DNA of 64,000 nucleotides from Aliidiomarina indica (GTDB taxonomy: Bacteria; Pseudomonadota; Gammaproteobacteria; Enterobacterales; Alteromonadaceae). The translations under genes were made by a program, and so were the position numbers. Location of the stretch: NCBI RefSeq assembly GCF_015354615.1, contig NZ_JACAVQ010000005.1, forward strand, positions 1 to 64,000, in the 5' to 3' direction. The notes beneath the pieces were generated by a model. It saw nothing but the letters and a program-made list of their open reading frames with translations. It had not been told where the DNA came from and ran no database searches. This document shows, piece by piece, positions 18,286-27,419 of this stretch. The stretch's first letter is position 1. Every line of letters begins with the position of its first letter.

Positions 18286-19581
18286 TCAATAATTTAGGTT
18301 CTTTGTATTTAACTTGGAGCTATGACCCACCCATAGGATCAAAGTCAAGTATATTAGGACATTTGATAATGCATACCAAATAATTACACTCATTAACGTT
18401 CCATAAGTAATATATGCTAAATACAGCGAAAGAATACGTAAGAGTGTAAACGTGATTTCAAAAAACAAAAAAAGTCCCTGAAGCCTTAAAACTGGAATGG
18501 CCGATATCGCAGGGCGAGCAGCAAGACTAAAAAACATCCAAACAGAAAGCCATTGAGAAATTTCACCCGCGACCTGCCAATCAGGCCCGAAAACACTGGA
18601 AAATAGCCAAGGTCCTATAGCAATTACTATTGTGAAGGGTAAGATACCAACTACCATTAACGATGCTGTAGACTTTATAAGGAGGCGTAAGCCGGATTTT
18701 CCATTTCGAATCGTTTCGTTAAAATGTGGATAAAATACAGTTTGGACAGACTGTCCGATCAGTTGCGCCGGCGCACCCAGAACTAACCTGCTCAAAGCGT
18801 AAAAACCTGCAGCAGCTGGTCCAAATAGTGCAGTTAACATAAGTACCGGCATACCTTGACCAACAGCGCTAATAATAAGCTGGGGGGTACGATACAAAGC
18901 AAAGTCATTATAGTCTTTAGCTAAGACTATTTGGCTATTCTGAGGGCTATCTGAATTACTAACAGCCCCCTTTTTACTTCTTCTTATTCCAAAGTAAAAT
19001 AGAATAGCATTGATTGCGTATCCAAAAGTCGCTACCGTAATAAGCATAGAGAATACGGGCGCAATCAATCCTAAAGAAATTTTTAAGCCATTTTGTAATA
19101 CTGCGTGAGCGACTGCGACCTTAGCTTTTAGACTAAAGAGTTTTTTACGCACTACCCATTGTGTTGTTGTTGCTAGTAGAACCGACAGCACCATCGCTAA
19201 GGGAAGCAACCATATAAAATCTCCCACTTCAGCTAAATTTAACATTTGCAATACAGCATCTTTAGCTACGATAAAAACGAAGGCTACAAGTAAAGATGTT
19301 AGTAGTGAAATCTTTAGAGATAGGAGAACTAAGCCAAGTGCGTCACGATCATTCTTGGGCAATACAATTGCAATGGGGTAGCTGAGTGCCGCAAGCGGAG
19401 TCGTCATCACAAGCAATGCATTAAAGGCACCTAGAATACCGAATGCCTCAGGACCATAAATACGGGTTATTATAGGTGCAGAAAGAAGAGTTATGACTTG
19501 AGCAATCGCCGTACCACTTGCTACGATAGCCACATTCCGAGCGAATGTATTCCTCCAAAATCCGAGAGCCTTGTTTAACAA
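18286..19581 (-). CDS. wzx: Wzx-type polysaccharide flippase
   Basis: A 431-residue membrane protein of the polysaccharide transporter/MOP superfamily with about 12 to 14 hydrophobic helices. The N-terminus has the usual GTAIAQVITLLSAPIITRIY and YGPEAFGILGAFNALL segments of Wzx proteins. It should flip the undecaprenyl-linked repeat unit to the periplasm for Wzy. It is bounded on both sides by same-orientation IS3-type remnants, which suggests the gene was brought in or exchanged by recombination at these elements. Confidence 0.9.
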   Translation of the reverse strand: MLNKALGFWRNTFARNVAIVASGTAIAQVITLLSAPIITRIYGPEAFGILGAFNALLVMTTPLAALSYPIAIVLPKNDRDALGLVLLSLKISLLTSLLVAFVFIVAKDAVLQMLNLAEVGDFIWLLPLAMVLSVLLATTTQWVVRKKLFSLKAKVAVAHAVLQNGLKISLGLIAPVFSMLITVATFGYAINAILFYFGIRRSKKGAVSNSDSPQNSQIVLAKDYNDFALYRTPQLIISAVGQGMPVLMLTALFGPAAAGFYALSRLVLGAPAQLIGQSVQTVFYPHFNETIRNGKSGLRLLIKSTASLMVVGILPFTIVIAIGPWLFSSVFGPDWQVAGEISQWLSVWMFFSLAARPAISAIPVLRLQGLFLFFEITFTLLRILSLYLAYITYGTLMSVIIWYALSNVLIYLTLILWVGHSSKLNTKNLNY

Positions 19582-19619
19582 CTTCTATCGTCCTTTATAT
19601 CGTTCTGAAAGCATCTCCT

Positions 19620-20115
19620 CGTGAGTGCCTTGCACCTTTAGAGGTCTGCTCGTTCGTTTTACCAATCGATACTCCGACGGTATCAGGTTACCTAGTGATT
19701 CATGTGGTCGCTCATCATTATATGATGGCAACTAGCTTTCAAATATAACTCGGACCATTCTCAGACTTTTGCATATATATTAATTAAGCGCTTCTTTGCG
19801 GTAAGTTCGGTTGAAGCGTTCAAACTATGAACTATACGTTGGCTTTCCGGGCTTTATAAACTCGAGATGAGCCTCGTTAGGCTCAACCTACTCAGCTAAT
19901 GCAATCGAAGTGACTTCGGGCCCTTGGTCCACTCGAACCTGTTTATGGTAAATTTAAATCAATATCTATCACTAGCGCTTCGCGGTTAAAATGGTCCACC
20001 ACGTTAAAGGTCTGAAAGCGCCAATCACAATCCAATGCATCTTTCTTAAAGTTTGCCGACCAACTTTGGTTTAGCGACTCAGGATCAGTCAGCGGCTGTG
20101 GATTGCGATATACTG
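19620..20115 (-). pseudogene. IS3-family transposase remnant, copy 2
   Basis: Minus-strand translation gives a longer but more decayed stretch of the same OrfB as copy 1: NPQPLTDPESLNQSWSANF and FQTFNVVDHFNREAL (first catalytic Asp region), LEFIKPGKPTYSS, RFNRTYRKEALN, and YNDERPHESLGNLIPSEYR at the end. Several in-frame stops and gaps make it non-functional. Copies 1 and 2 overlap in the LEFIKP to ESLGNL part and differ by many substitutions, so the insertions are old. Confidence 0.85.
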
Positions 20116-20146
20116 CGCTAGGGTTGTTGGTGCGCGTACCTCTCGG

Positions 20147-20216
20147 TGTTTTTCAAGCTAGTTGTCACCATCAGGCCGCTTAAACGGCCTGATGGTGACA
20201 ACTAGCTTGAAAAACA
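20147..20216. repeat. Perfect inverted repeat, 32-nt arms with 6-nt loop
   Basis: Arms 20147-20178 and 20185-20216 are exact reverse complements; the centre reads GGCCG-CTTAAA-CGGCC. It is much longer than a usual terminator stem and has A/T runs at both outer ends. It sits at the upstream edge of the IS remnant and about 100 bp after the tviC stop, so it may be a terminator, an end of a lost mobile element or a recombination product. Confidence 0.9.
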
Positions 20217-20315
20217 ATGATTTGAGGGTATTATCCACAGATACACTAAAAATAAGAATTCTGTTCATCTTGACAAGCTTTCTAGGGCTAGGCAATCATG
20301 CATTTAAAAAACTCA

Positions 20316-21350
20316 CTACCGTGTTTTGATATACCAAGGCATGGCTTTGTTTACACCGTCCTTTATTCTATGTGTCGGCGAAAAACCTAGCTTGGTCATG
20401 GCTTTAGAAATATCCCCCTGAGAATGTCTAACATCACCGGGACGGAAATCCCGGTAAAGTGGATCCAAGGTATAGCAAACACCGTTGTTCAATAGAGCTT
20501 CTTTAATATCGTTGAATAGTTGATTTAGACTAGTCCTATTTCCTAAAGCCATATTATAAACTTCGTTCTTTGCCGAATCGTCTGCTGTGGCTGCTAAAAT
20601 GTTTGCTTGAATTGCATTATCGATATACGAAAAGTCTCTACTCGTTTCTCCGTCTCCATTAATATAAACACTTTCGCCTTTAATCATGGCTGACGACCAT
20701 TTCGGAATAACCGCAGCGTATGCACCATCAGAGTTCTGACGCGGTCCAAATACATTAAAATAGCGTAGCCCTATAGTTTTGAAATCATAAACACGTGCGA
20801 AAACGCTTGCATAAAGCTCATTAACATATTTCGTCACTGCATAAGGCGATAGAGGATTTCCTATATTTTCTTCAACTTTTGGTAGCGCTGGATGATCCCC
20901 ATAGGTTGAACTACTTGCTGCGTAAGTGAAACTATCAACTCGTGCGTCTTTAGCCGCTACAAGCATGTTTAAAAAACCATCGATGTTGCTTTTGTTTGTG
21001 TTAATTGGGTCATCTATAGACCGAGGTACTGAACCAAGTGCAGCTTGATGAAGTACATAGTTCACTCGACCTGCTGATTCATGCTCCAGAGTGGCTTTAC
21101 AGGTTTCTAAATCAGTAATATCACCTTCGACAAATTGAAACCGTTTCCATTGTTCTGGATTTACGCTAGCTTCAACTTCGTCGAGGTTGCGTTGAAACCC
21201 AGTAGAAAAATTATCTAATCCAACAACGGATTGATTCAGCCTAAGAAGAGCCTCAAGCAAGTTAGAACCAATAAAGCCTGCGACACCGGTTACCAGCCAA
21301 ACTTTTGGCTCTTTTTGAAGCTGCGTCTTTAATTCGTCGTACTTTGTCAT
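20316..21350 (-). CDS. tviC: UDP-N-acetylglucosamine 4-epimerase, TviC/WbpP type
   Basis: A 344-residue short-chain dehydrogenase-type epimerase. The N-terminus [20 protein letters not shown] with the leading 17-residue extension is typical of the WbpP/TviC group, which interconverts UDP-GlcNAc and UDP-GalNAc (or the uronic forms). The catalytic triad region reads [15 protein letters not shown] and later [11 protein letters not shown] (Tyr-xxx-Lys). It lies 26 bp downstream of the TviB-like dehydrogenase, matching the Vi-antigen-type pair that yields UDP-GalNAcA. Substrate preference is inferred from subgroup likeness. Confidence 0.88.
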   Translation of the reverse strand: MTKYDELKTQLQKEPKVWLVTGVAGFIGSNLLEALLRLNQSVVGLDNFSTGFQRNLDEVEASVNPEQWKRFQFVEGDITDLETCKATLEHESAGRVNYVLHQAALGSVPRSIDDPINTNKSNIDGFLNMLVAAKDARVDSFTYAASSSTYGDHPALPKVEENIGNPLSPYAVTKYVNELYASVFARVYDFKTIGLRYFNVFGPRQNSDGAYAAVIPKWSSAMIKGESVYINGDGETSRDFSYIDNAIQANILAATADDSAKNEVYNMALGNRTSLNQLFNDIKEALLNNGVCYTLDPLYRDFRPGDVRHSQGDISKAMTKLGFSPTHRIKDGVNKAMPWYIKTR

Positions 21351-21376
21351 ACTTATAACCTTTATTTTGAATTTTA

Positions 21377-22651
21377 CTACAACCGAATATCAGCTGCGTT
21401 ATTGTCAACGATGTATTTAAGGTCGTAAATTATATGATTAGGCTTACACATTTCTTTTATTCCTTTGATACCAAGTAGCTTAAACTGTTTATGTGCCACG
21501 GCAACAATTACTCCATCATAAGTTTGTGAAGCAGGCTTAGTAGTCAATGATAAGGCATATTCAGAGAACGCCTCTTCCGCATTTACCCAAGGGTCATATA
21601 CATCGACTAGAATACCGTACTGGTTCAGCTCGGAGACAATATCTATAACTTTAGTATTTCGAATGTCCGGGCAGTCTTCCTTGAACGAAAGCCCCATGAT
21701 TAGTACTCTTGCACCTCTTACAATTATACCCCTCTGTAAGAGAGCTTTAACAAACTCGGATACAACGTAACGGCTCATATTGTCATTTATTCGCCGCCCA
21801 GCAAGAATCATTTCGGGGTGATATCCGATTGATTCTGCTTTATGTGTTAGATAATAAGGGTCAACACCAATACAGTGGCCGCCGACCAAACCTGGCCGAA
21901 AAGGTAAAAAATTCCACTTAGTTCCCGCCGCTTTTAAAACAGCTTCGGTATCGATTCCCAACCGATTGAAAATCATCGCCAATTCATTGATCAATGCTAT
22001 GTTCACATCACGTTGAGTATTCTCAATAACTTTAGCAGCCTCTGCCACTTTAATGCTCTCAGCTTTATGCGTTCCAGCCGTAATAACCGATGCGTACAAA
22101 TCATCAACAAACTGCGCCACTTCTGAAGTAGAACCTGAGGTGACTTTTAAAATAGTAGTCACTCGATGTTCTTTATCACCTGGATTTATACGTTCAGGGC
22201 TATAACCTGCATAGAAATCTTTATTAAAAATCAACCCTGATACTTTTTCTAATACTGGTACACAGTCTTCTTCGGTTGCTCCCGGATAAACAGTCGACTC
22301 ATAAATAACAATGTCACCAGGTTTGAGAATGCTACCAATGGTTTCGGAAGCTTTAATCAGCGGAGTTAAATCGGGTTGCTTAAATTTGTTGATTGGTGTT
22401 GGAACTGTAACAATATATACGTTTGCTGCTTTTAAATCTTTGGGATTGCAACTGTATGATAATCTTAAAGCTTGTTGAAGCTCTTGCTTCTCGACTTCTA
22501 ATGTGTGGTCAATTCCGTTTTTTAGTTCCGAAACACGTTTTTGGTTAATGTCGAATCCGATGGTTGGATATTTCTTTCCAAACTCGACAGCTAAGGGTAA
22601 TCCCACATAGCCCAATCCTATTACGGCTATATTCACTTTATCTAAATTCAT
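21377..22651 (-). CDS. tviB: UDP-N-acetylhexosamine 6-dehydrogenase, TviB/WbpO type
   Basis: A 424-residue NAD-dependent nucleotide-sugar dehydrogenase. NAD-binding motif [19 protein letters not shown] at the N-terminus, conserved [12 protein letters not shown], and catalytic cysteine in [19 protein letters not shown]. The sequence style is that of WbpO/TviB, which oxidise UDP-GlcNAc or UDP-GalNAc to the uronic acid. With the adjacent epimerase it gives a second acidic amino sugar besides UDP-ManNAcA. The two dehydrogenases of the locus (this and WecC) are clearly different subfamilies rather than duplicates. Confidence 0.9.
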   Translation of the reverse strand: MNLDKVNIAVIGLGYVGLPLAVEFGKKYPTIGFDINQKRVSELKNGIDHTLEVEKQELQQALRLSYSCNPKDLKAANVYIVTVPTPINKFKQPDLTPLIKASETIGSILKPGDIVIYESTVYPGATEEDCVPVLEKVSGLIFNKDFYAGYSPERINPGDKEHRVTTILKVTSGSTSEVAQFVDDLYASVITAGTHKAESIKVAEAAKVIENTQRDVNIALINELAMIFNRLGIDTEAVLKAAGTKWNFLPFRPGLVGGHCIGVDPYYLTHKAESIGYHPEMILAGRRINDNMSRYVVSEFVKALLQRGIIVRGARVLIMGLSFKEDCPDIRNTKVIDIVSELNQYGILVDVYDPWVNAEEAFSEYALSLTTKPASQTYDGVIVAVAHKQFKLLGIKGIKEMCKPNHIIYDLKYIVDNNAADIRL

Positions 22652-22666
22652 ATTGTTTAAATATCC

Positions 22667-24931
22667 TTATTTCGAACTCTCATACCCGTAAGAATAATAC
22701 CCATAACTCCCATACCCATAAGAGCTACGAGCTGTTCTCTCGATCCCATTAAGAATCACACCCTTAACCTCAATACCCGACTTCTCGAAGCGCTCAATAG
22801 TGTATTCAATTTCCTTCACAGGGTTTTTCATAAAGCGCGCAACCACTAGATTGGTTCCGCATAAACGGCCTACAATTGCCGGGTCGGTTACCGCAAGAAT
22901 CGGGGGGGTATCTACGAGCACTATGTCGTAGGTGTCATCTGCCCAGCTAAGTAACTCGGTAAAGTTCTTATGCATCAGTAATTCAGAAGGGTTCGGTGGC
23001 ACCACGCCCCGTGGAATAAATTCTAAATTCTCTACCGAGGTTTTTACGATAGCTTTTTGTCGCTCTACGCGATTCGCCAGTAAATCGGATAAGCCATTTT
23101 CATTGGGTAAATCAAAGGTTGTGTGCATATAACCGCGGCGCATATCCGCATCTATCAGAAGTACGCGCATACCTGCTTGGGCGAGCACTACCGCAAGGTT
23201 GGAGGTAATAAAGGTTTTGCCTACTTCTGGGCTTGGGCCTGAAATCATCACCACCTTGTTCTTCGCTTCTAACATGGCAAAGTGCAAGCTAGTGCGAAGT
23301 GAGCGCAATGCTTCTACCGCGGTATCTTCTGGGTTATCCCGTGCTAATAGCAATGTATTGAATTTCTGCTTCTGTGCGTGGTTTCTTGTGCGCCGCACTG
23401 CTTGGCGAATTCGCTCTTCAATTTTCTGCTGTTGGTTTGAAAGCGGTACAGAGGCGTACACAGAAATACCTACATCTTCAAGCTCTTTCGGCGTTTCAAT
23501 ACCACGGTGCATATAGGCTCGAAGCAAGGCAATGCCAGTGCCTATCATGCCACCTAACATAAGTGACAATAAAAGAATCAACGCTTTGCGAGGGGCAATA
23601 GGCTCTATACCAACCGCGGCTTCATCAATAATCCTTACATTCCCTACGGTGCCGGCACGTAAAATGTTTAATTCCTGTGTTTGGTTAAGTAGCTGCACAT
23701 AAATCTCTTGGTTTACCTGCACATCGCGGGTTAAGCGCAACACTTCTTGCTGGGTCTCCGGCAAGCTCTGAATTTGTCGGCGCAGCTCATCTCTGTCGGC
23801 TCTTAGTTTCTCTTGCTGCTCAATTAGTGCTTTGTAAGTAGGGTGGTTGCGCGTATATAAGCGGCTTAGTTCAGCTTCTCTAAATGCCAGCTCGTTTATT
23901 TGTTTTTCGAGCTCTACTATTTGCTGTAGTAAACCCTGAGTTTCTAGCTGAATATCGACCGATTCACTTTGCAAGCGATACGCATTAAGTCTGTCTTCGG
24001 CCCGTTGTAGCTCGGCTTGTACTTCAGGCAGTTGCTCTTGCAAAAACTCTAGGCTCTTCTCGGCTTCTGCTGCATTGCGGCGAATGTTCTGCAGCAAATA
24101 TTCTTGGGTAATGGCATGAAGAATATCCTGAACATCACGAGGATTCTCGCCTGCGAGTGTTGCACTTAAAATTCCGCTTTGGCGGCCACGTTCGCTCACC
24201 CGAACTTGCCCCTGAAGCGCATTAATAACCCGCAAACGGTTGCGTTGCTGTACGTAAAACTTCGTTCCTTCGCGCGCGTCTAATTCTGCTACGCGAATGA
24301 GAACCTGGCCAAATTGAGTATTGGTATCAATGGTTTCACCGCTACGTCCGGTGAGAATCTCACGGCCATCGAGGCTTAACGTGAATTCACCATGGTGACT
24401 ATCTAACCCTCGGCCTGCCGTAAGCGTAAGCTCGGCGCCAATTAAGTTCCGTGGTAAACGTAACTCCACAATTTCGAGCGTTTCTCCGCCCCAAGCATAA
24501 CTGGTAAATACACGAGCATGTTTAGGTTCATTATCGCCGTGGCGGCGCGCTATCCAGTTACCAACCAAGGGAAAACGCTTTGGCTCTACGCTGATGTCTA
24601 AGCGAAGTTGGTCAACGACGGTGCCAATCACCATACGCGAGCGAATAATTTCAATTTCGGTAACGGCGGAGCTTTCCTGCGCGAACATGTCACCTAAATC
24701 ACCTAACCCTGGAATTCCTGATGATTTTTCTTCTACTTGTAACAGTGCGTCAGCTTGATAGGTGGGATTCACCAATATGGCGTAACTGGCTCCTATAACG
24801 CCGGCGGCGAAGGTGCAGCCTATGATCCACCATTTAAAATCGAATAAGGTGGCTACTAAGCGGCCTAGGTCGATCTCGTCGGATGTTTGCCTTTCGCGGG
24901 TTACGGGTGTTGGTTTTGTAGAATCTGTCAT
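22667..24931 (-). CDS. wzc: Tyrosine autokinase / polysaccharide co-polymerase
   Basis: A 754-residue inner-membrane Wzc. It has an N-terminal Wzz-like domain with a first membrane helix (about 32-55), a long periplasmic coiled-coil region (roughly 270-420), a second helix near 450, and a cytoplasmic BY-kinase domain with Walker A SGPSPEVGKTF (about 563), Walker A' VLLIDADMRRG and Walker B DIVLVDTPP. The C-terminus is a tyrosine cluster (SSYGYGSYGYYSYGY) as needed for cyclic autophosphorylation. It controls polymer length and export with Wza and is dephosphorylated by Wzb encoded just upstream. Confidence 0.97.
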   Translation of the reverse strand: MTDSTKPTPVTRERQTSDEIDLGRLVATLFDFKWWIIGCTFAAGVIGASYAILVNPTYQADALLQVEEKSSGIPGLGDLGDMFAQESSAVTEIEIIRSRMVIGTVVDQLRLDISVEPKRFPLVGNWIARRHGDNEPKHARVFTSYAWGGETLEIVELRLPRNLIGAELTLTAGRGLDSHHGEFTLSLDGREILTGRSGETIDTNTQFGQVLIRVAELDAREGTKFYVQQRNRLRVINALQGQVRVSERGRQSGILSATLAGENPRDVQDILHAITQEYLLQNIRRNAAEAEKSLEFLQEQLPEVQAELQRAEDRLNAYRLQSESVDIQLETQGLLQQIVELEKQINELAFREAELSRLYTRNHPTYKALIEQQEKLRADRDELRRQIQSLPETQQEVLRLTRDVQVNQEIYVQLLNQTQELNILRAGTVGNVRIIDEAAVGIEPIAPRKALILLLSLMLGGMIGTGIALLRAYMHRGIETPKELEDVGISVYASVPLSNQQQKIEERIRQAVRRTRNHAQKQKFNTLLLARDNPEDTAVEALRSLRTSLHFAMLEAKNKVVMISGPSPEVGKTFITSNLAVVLAQAGMRVLLIDADMRRGYMHTTFDLPNENGLSDLLANRVERQKAIVKTSVENLEFIPRGVVPPNPSELLMHKNFTELLSWADDTYDIVLVDTPPILAVTDPAIVGRLCGTNLVVARFMKNPVKEIEYTIERFEKSGIEVKGVILNGIERTARSSYGYGSYGYYSYGYESSK

Positions 24932-24971
24932 TCGGGTTCGCTTCGGTTAAATTTATGAATATGGGTGTTAT

Positions 24972-25064
24972 GGCCAACGCGGTGCGTTGGTTACTCTATT
25001 GGTTCCTGACCAACGCAGTGCGTTGGCTACGTGGGCTTTGGCCCCCAACGCAGTGCGTTGGTTA
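24972..25064 (-). repeat. Three family A REPs between wzb and wzc
   Basis: Cores at 24974-24990, 25010-25026 and 25045-25061, about 35 bp apart, with GTAA/GTAG-like flanks. The last one supplies the wzb stop codon. They fill nearly the whole wzb-wzc interval inside one operon. Confidence 0.88.
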
Positions 25065-25493
25065 CGACAATTTTTTTACCCAGCTGCTAGAGGCGGCATG
25101 GATTAACTTATAAATCTGTTGAAACACTTCATCGCTTTTTTTGTATGGGTCGGGAATATCTCTTCCACCTTCCCATTGCCCGAGTAGCATGGTTTTGGCC
25201 AACACTTCGGGGAAGCGTTTGGCAATATCATCGCGATGGCGTTTTTCCATCACTAATACTAAATCGAATTCACGGGCTAGCTCTGCGCTGAATTGGCGAG
25301 CTTTGTGCGGCGGGCATATCAGTCCGTGCTGCTCAGCTATTTTGCGCGCTTGTGCGTCCATGTCGTGCTCAACCATGGCATATAGGCCGGCTGAGGCTAC
25401 GTGTTTGTTGGGTAGCTCTCGTTGTAATAAAAACTCTGCCGTGGGGGAACGGCAGATGTTTCCGATGCATACTACGAGGATCTTTTCGAACAT
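25062..25493 (-). CDS. wzb: Low-molecular-weight protein tyrosine phosphatase
   Basis: A 143-residue phosphatase with the P-loop VCIGNICRSPTAEF (C-x5-R, residues about 8-16) and the general-acid motif DPYKKS near 115. It dephosphorylates the tyrosine cluster of Wzc. The start is ATG at 25493 (MFEKILVV); a longer open frame to 25571 only runs through an upstream REP (peptide DQRNALGT) and is not credible. The last codons and the TAA come from the flank of a downstream REP (GTAACCAACGC), so the C-terminus was fixed by the repeat. Confidence 0.95.
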   Translation of the reverse strand: MFEKILVVCIGNICRSPTAEFLLQRELPNKHVASAGLYAMVEHDMDAQARKIAEQHGLICPPHKARQFSAELAREFDLVLVMEKRHRDDIAKRFPEVLAKTMLLGQWEGGRDIPDPYKKSDEVFQQIYKLIHAASSSWVKKLS

Positions 25494-25510
25494 GGTTTTC
25501 TTGTTGTCCT

Positions 25511-25597
25511 TTGTACCCAACGCATTGCGTTGGTCCGTTATTGATTGCGTGTTGCCGGGTTTTATCGGCACCTGACCAACGCGGTGCGTTGGCTACT
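25511..25597 (-). repeat. Composite family A element between wza and wzb
   Basis: Two REP cores (25517-25533 and 25576-25592) in opposite orientation around a 41-bp spacer that starts CCGTTATTGATT and ends TATCGGCACCTGA. The same spacer ends recur in the element at 27301-27385. The right end abuts the wza stop codon (TAG next to GTAGCC). Confidence 0.85.
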
Positions 25598-26732
25598 AGT
25601 TACTACGTGTAATGCGATCTTCGGTTAGAGTCATGAAGTAAAGCGTTTGCGCTGTAGGCAATAACTGGCTGATCAAGCGGTTCCAACGGCTCATTGGCGC
25701 TGTGGTTACATACACAATATCGCGCTCTTGCAAGCGGAACTGATCAGCCATAACTAGGGCCGATGCTTGCCGTGCATCGAGCTGGAATACATCAATGAGG
25801 TTTTCAGAGCCTTCAGGCGCTAAGCGCATCACGAAAACGCCCGATGCATTGGCGTGCATATTATTAATGCCACCCACATCAGAAATGGCCTCGGCGAGTG
25901 TCATACCCGCGCGGCCCATCATCACGCTTTGCGGTTCATTTACTTCGCCCATCACGAAAATTTTATTCGCGTCGTTGCGCTCAACATGCAGCACATCGCC
26001 CGATTTCAGTAATACGTTTTGACGCGTATCACCGCGCTGGTATAAATCACGCAGTGAAAAACGATATTCACGACCTTCACGAGTCAGCACAACATTTTGC
26101 CAGTCGGCCATTTCGGTAATGCCACCAGAGCTATTAATCGCATCGAGCAGAGTAAGCGGTACGTTAGTGATAGGTAGCGTGCCCGGCTGCATGACTTCGC
26201 CGGTTATATACACGCGCTTGCTGCGAAACGCGGCAACCGTAACGTCTACTTGAGGGTCTTCGATATAATTTTTTAAGCGATTAAGCAATTCATCACGAAT
26301 CTCGGTTACGCGTTTGCCTGCTACAGGGAGCTTGCCCACGTAAGGATAGAAAATGGTGCCATCGTTGTGCACCCAGTTACCGGCCTCTTGTGCGCTACGC
26401 ATTGAACCTGCCGGAATAGTGAGTTCAGGGTGGTTCCAAACTGTGATATTCAAAATATCCCCTGGACCGACCTCATAATCGTAATCGGCCCGCATGCGCT
26501 CAAGCTCAGGGTTTGGCGCAGGCGTTGACGCTGGAGCACGCAGTTGATGCACTAAACTAGGGGTAATGGCATATACCCGAACTTGCTCACTCAAATCTTC
26601 TTTTGCGTTCACTGTTTCTTGATTGGCCGACATCTGACTGCCCGGCATAATCACACAACCGGAAAGGGCAAATGCCGCGGCAGCTGCTACTACGAGCTGT
26701 TTTAAAGGAGCATTTAGGTTTAATGAATCCAT
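25596..26732 (-). CDS. wza: Outer-membrane polysaccharide export lipoprotein
   Basis: A 378-residue Wza. Signal peptide with lipobox ALSGC (Cys26), then a polysaccharide export domain (VGPGDILNITVWNHPEL, about 90-110) followed by SLBB-type domains (VYITGEVMQPGTLPITN and a second IFVMGEVNEPQSVMMG), and a C-terminal amphipathic segment expected to form the outer-membrane helical barrel. Octamers form the export channel that docks to Wzc. It is the first recognisable exopolysaccharide gene after the ops leader. Confidence 0.96.
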   Translation of the reverse strand: MDSLNLNAPLKQLVVAAAAAFALSGCVIMPGSQMSANQETVNAKEDLSEQVRVYAITPSLVHQLRAPASTPAPNPELERMRADYDYEVGPGDILNITVWNHPELTIPAGSMRSAQEAGNWVHNDGTIFYPYVGKLPVAGKRVTEIRDELLNRLKNYIEDPQVDVTVAAFRSKRVYITGEVMQPGTLPITNVPLTLLDAINSSGGITEMADWQNVVLTREGREYRFSLRDLYQRGDTRQNVLLKSGDVLHVERNDANKIFVMGEVNEPQSVMMGRAGMTLAEAISDVGGINNMHANASGVFVMRLAPEGSENLIDVFQLDARQASALVMADQFRLQERDIVYVTTAPMSRWNRLISQLLPTAQTLYFMTLTEDRITRSN

Positions 26733-26850
26733 TATAATCTGCCTTTTATTATTTTCTTATGCGTCTACTAGTAGAAAGCGCAAATTCATCTAAGTTTAAA
26801 AAATTGAGCGGCCGAATGAAAGCACAAATAAGCGTGTTTTCAAGGCGTTA

Positions 26851-27093
26851 TTAGCGCATTTTCAATGCAGTAATTTGCGTTGATAGCCAGCTGTCGCCTT
26901 GATATACCTCAACCTCATGCCCAGTTAGGCTACGCACACGCGCATGGGTTGCGGTTGGCACCCGCGCAACTTCTTTGCGGGCTATTTCCATTGTATGAAA
27001 CCGCGTTCGCGATTTTGGCACCGCAAGCTTGGTGATAAGCTCGTCACCTTTATAAATCTCTATGCGATAGCGATCGTGCTGTTGTGTTGCCAT
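26851..27093 (-). CDS. Unknown small protein, first gene of the exopolysaccharide operon (paralogue of 30102-30359)
   Basis: An 80-residue soluble, basic protein with no signal peptide or membrane helix. It matches the 85-residue product at 30102-30359 over its whole length: shared pattern D-Y-R..I-KGDE...KL-VP..R..F...E-A..E..RV-TATHA..R-L-G-E...Y..D-W, about 40-45 percent identity by eye. I chose ATG at 27093; the in-frame TTG three codons upstream lacks a good ribosome-binding site. Being first after the ops element and directly before wza, it is probably made with the exopolysaccharide machinery. The compact beta-rich-looking sequence with GDE and TATHA motifs suggests a small domain of regulatory or chaperone type, but I recognise no family. 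Confidence 0.75.
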   Translation of the reverse strand: MATQQHDRYRIEIYKGDELITKLAVPKSRTRFHTMEIARKEVARVPTATHARVRSLTGHEVEVYQGDSWLSTQITALKMR

Positions 27094-27219
27094 TTCTTTC
27101 AATTCCCTATGGTACTTTATTTTTCTTACGTTGGCGTTTTATCAGCAACAGTAGCTCGTATCCATTGAGTTCTAATGCGTTACTGTAGGATGTTTAACCC
27201 CTTTTTTCACTGCGATAGA

Positions 27220-27231
27220 CACGCTACCGCC
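27220..27231 (-). promoter_or_regulatory. ops element (RfaH recruitment site)
   Basis: On the minus strand the sequence reads GGCGGTAGCGTG followed by TCT, an exact match to the E. coli ops consensus at which RNA polymerase pauses and RfaH binds the non-template strand. It lies 127 bp upstream of the first gene of the operon and about 190 bp after rfaH itself. RfaH loading here would allow read-through of the roughly 27-kb operon, including its many REP hairpins. Confidence 0.92.
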
Positions 27232-27267
27232 CGTGGGTTACGGGCCCCAATATCCCTTCGTTATGTT

Positions 27268-27416
27268 GTAGCCAACGCATTGCGTTGGATTGGTGTCGCT
27301 GTACCCAACGCATTGCGTTGGTCAGGTGTTGATACAATTCTTGCGCTTTAATCGATAACGGACCAACGCGGTGCGTTGGCTACCTGATGCCCGGGCCAAC
27401 GCAATGCGTTGGGTAC
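27268..27416 (-). repeat. Four family A REPs in the rfaH-ops interval
   Basis: Cores at 27272-27288, 27305-27321, 27363-27379 and 27396-27412. The middle pair forms an inverted composite with a 41-bp spacer (minus strand: CCGTTATCGATT ... TATCAACACCTGA). The last one starts 3 bp after the rfaH stop codon. Together they separate rfaH from the ops leader and could end rfaH transcription. I could not assign the promoter of the ops transcript within this interval. Confidence 0.9.
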
Positions 27417-27419
27417 GAA

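Noticed and set aside
24972-25064. Three evenly spaced palindromes resembling a small CRISPR array
   Set aside because: The repeats are dispersed over the whole window, spacers are 18-20 bp and no cas gene is present; they are REPs.
25494-25571. N-terminal extension of Wzb containing DQRNALGT
   Set aside because: Made of REP sequence; the phosphatase P-loop starts seven residues after ATG 25493, as in all Wzb proteins.
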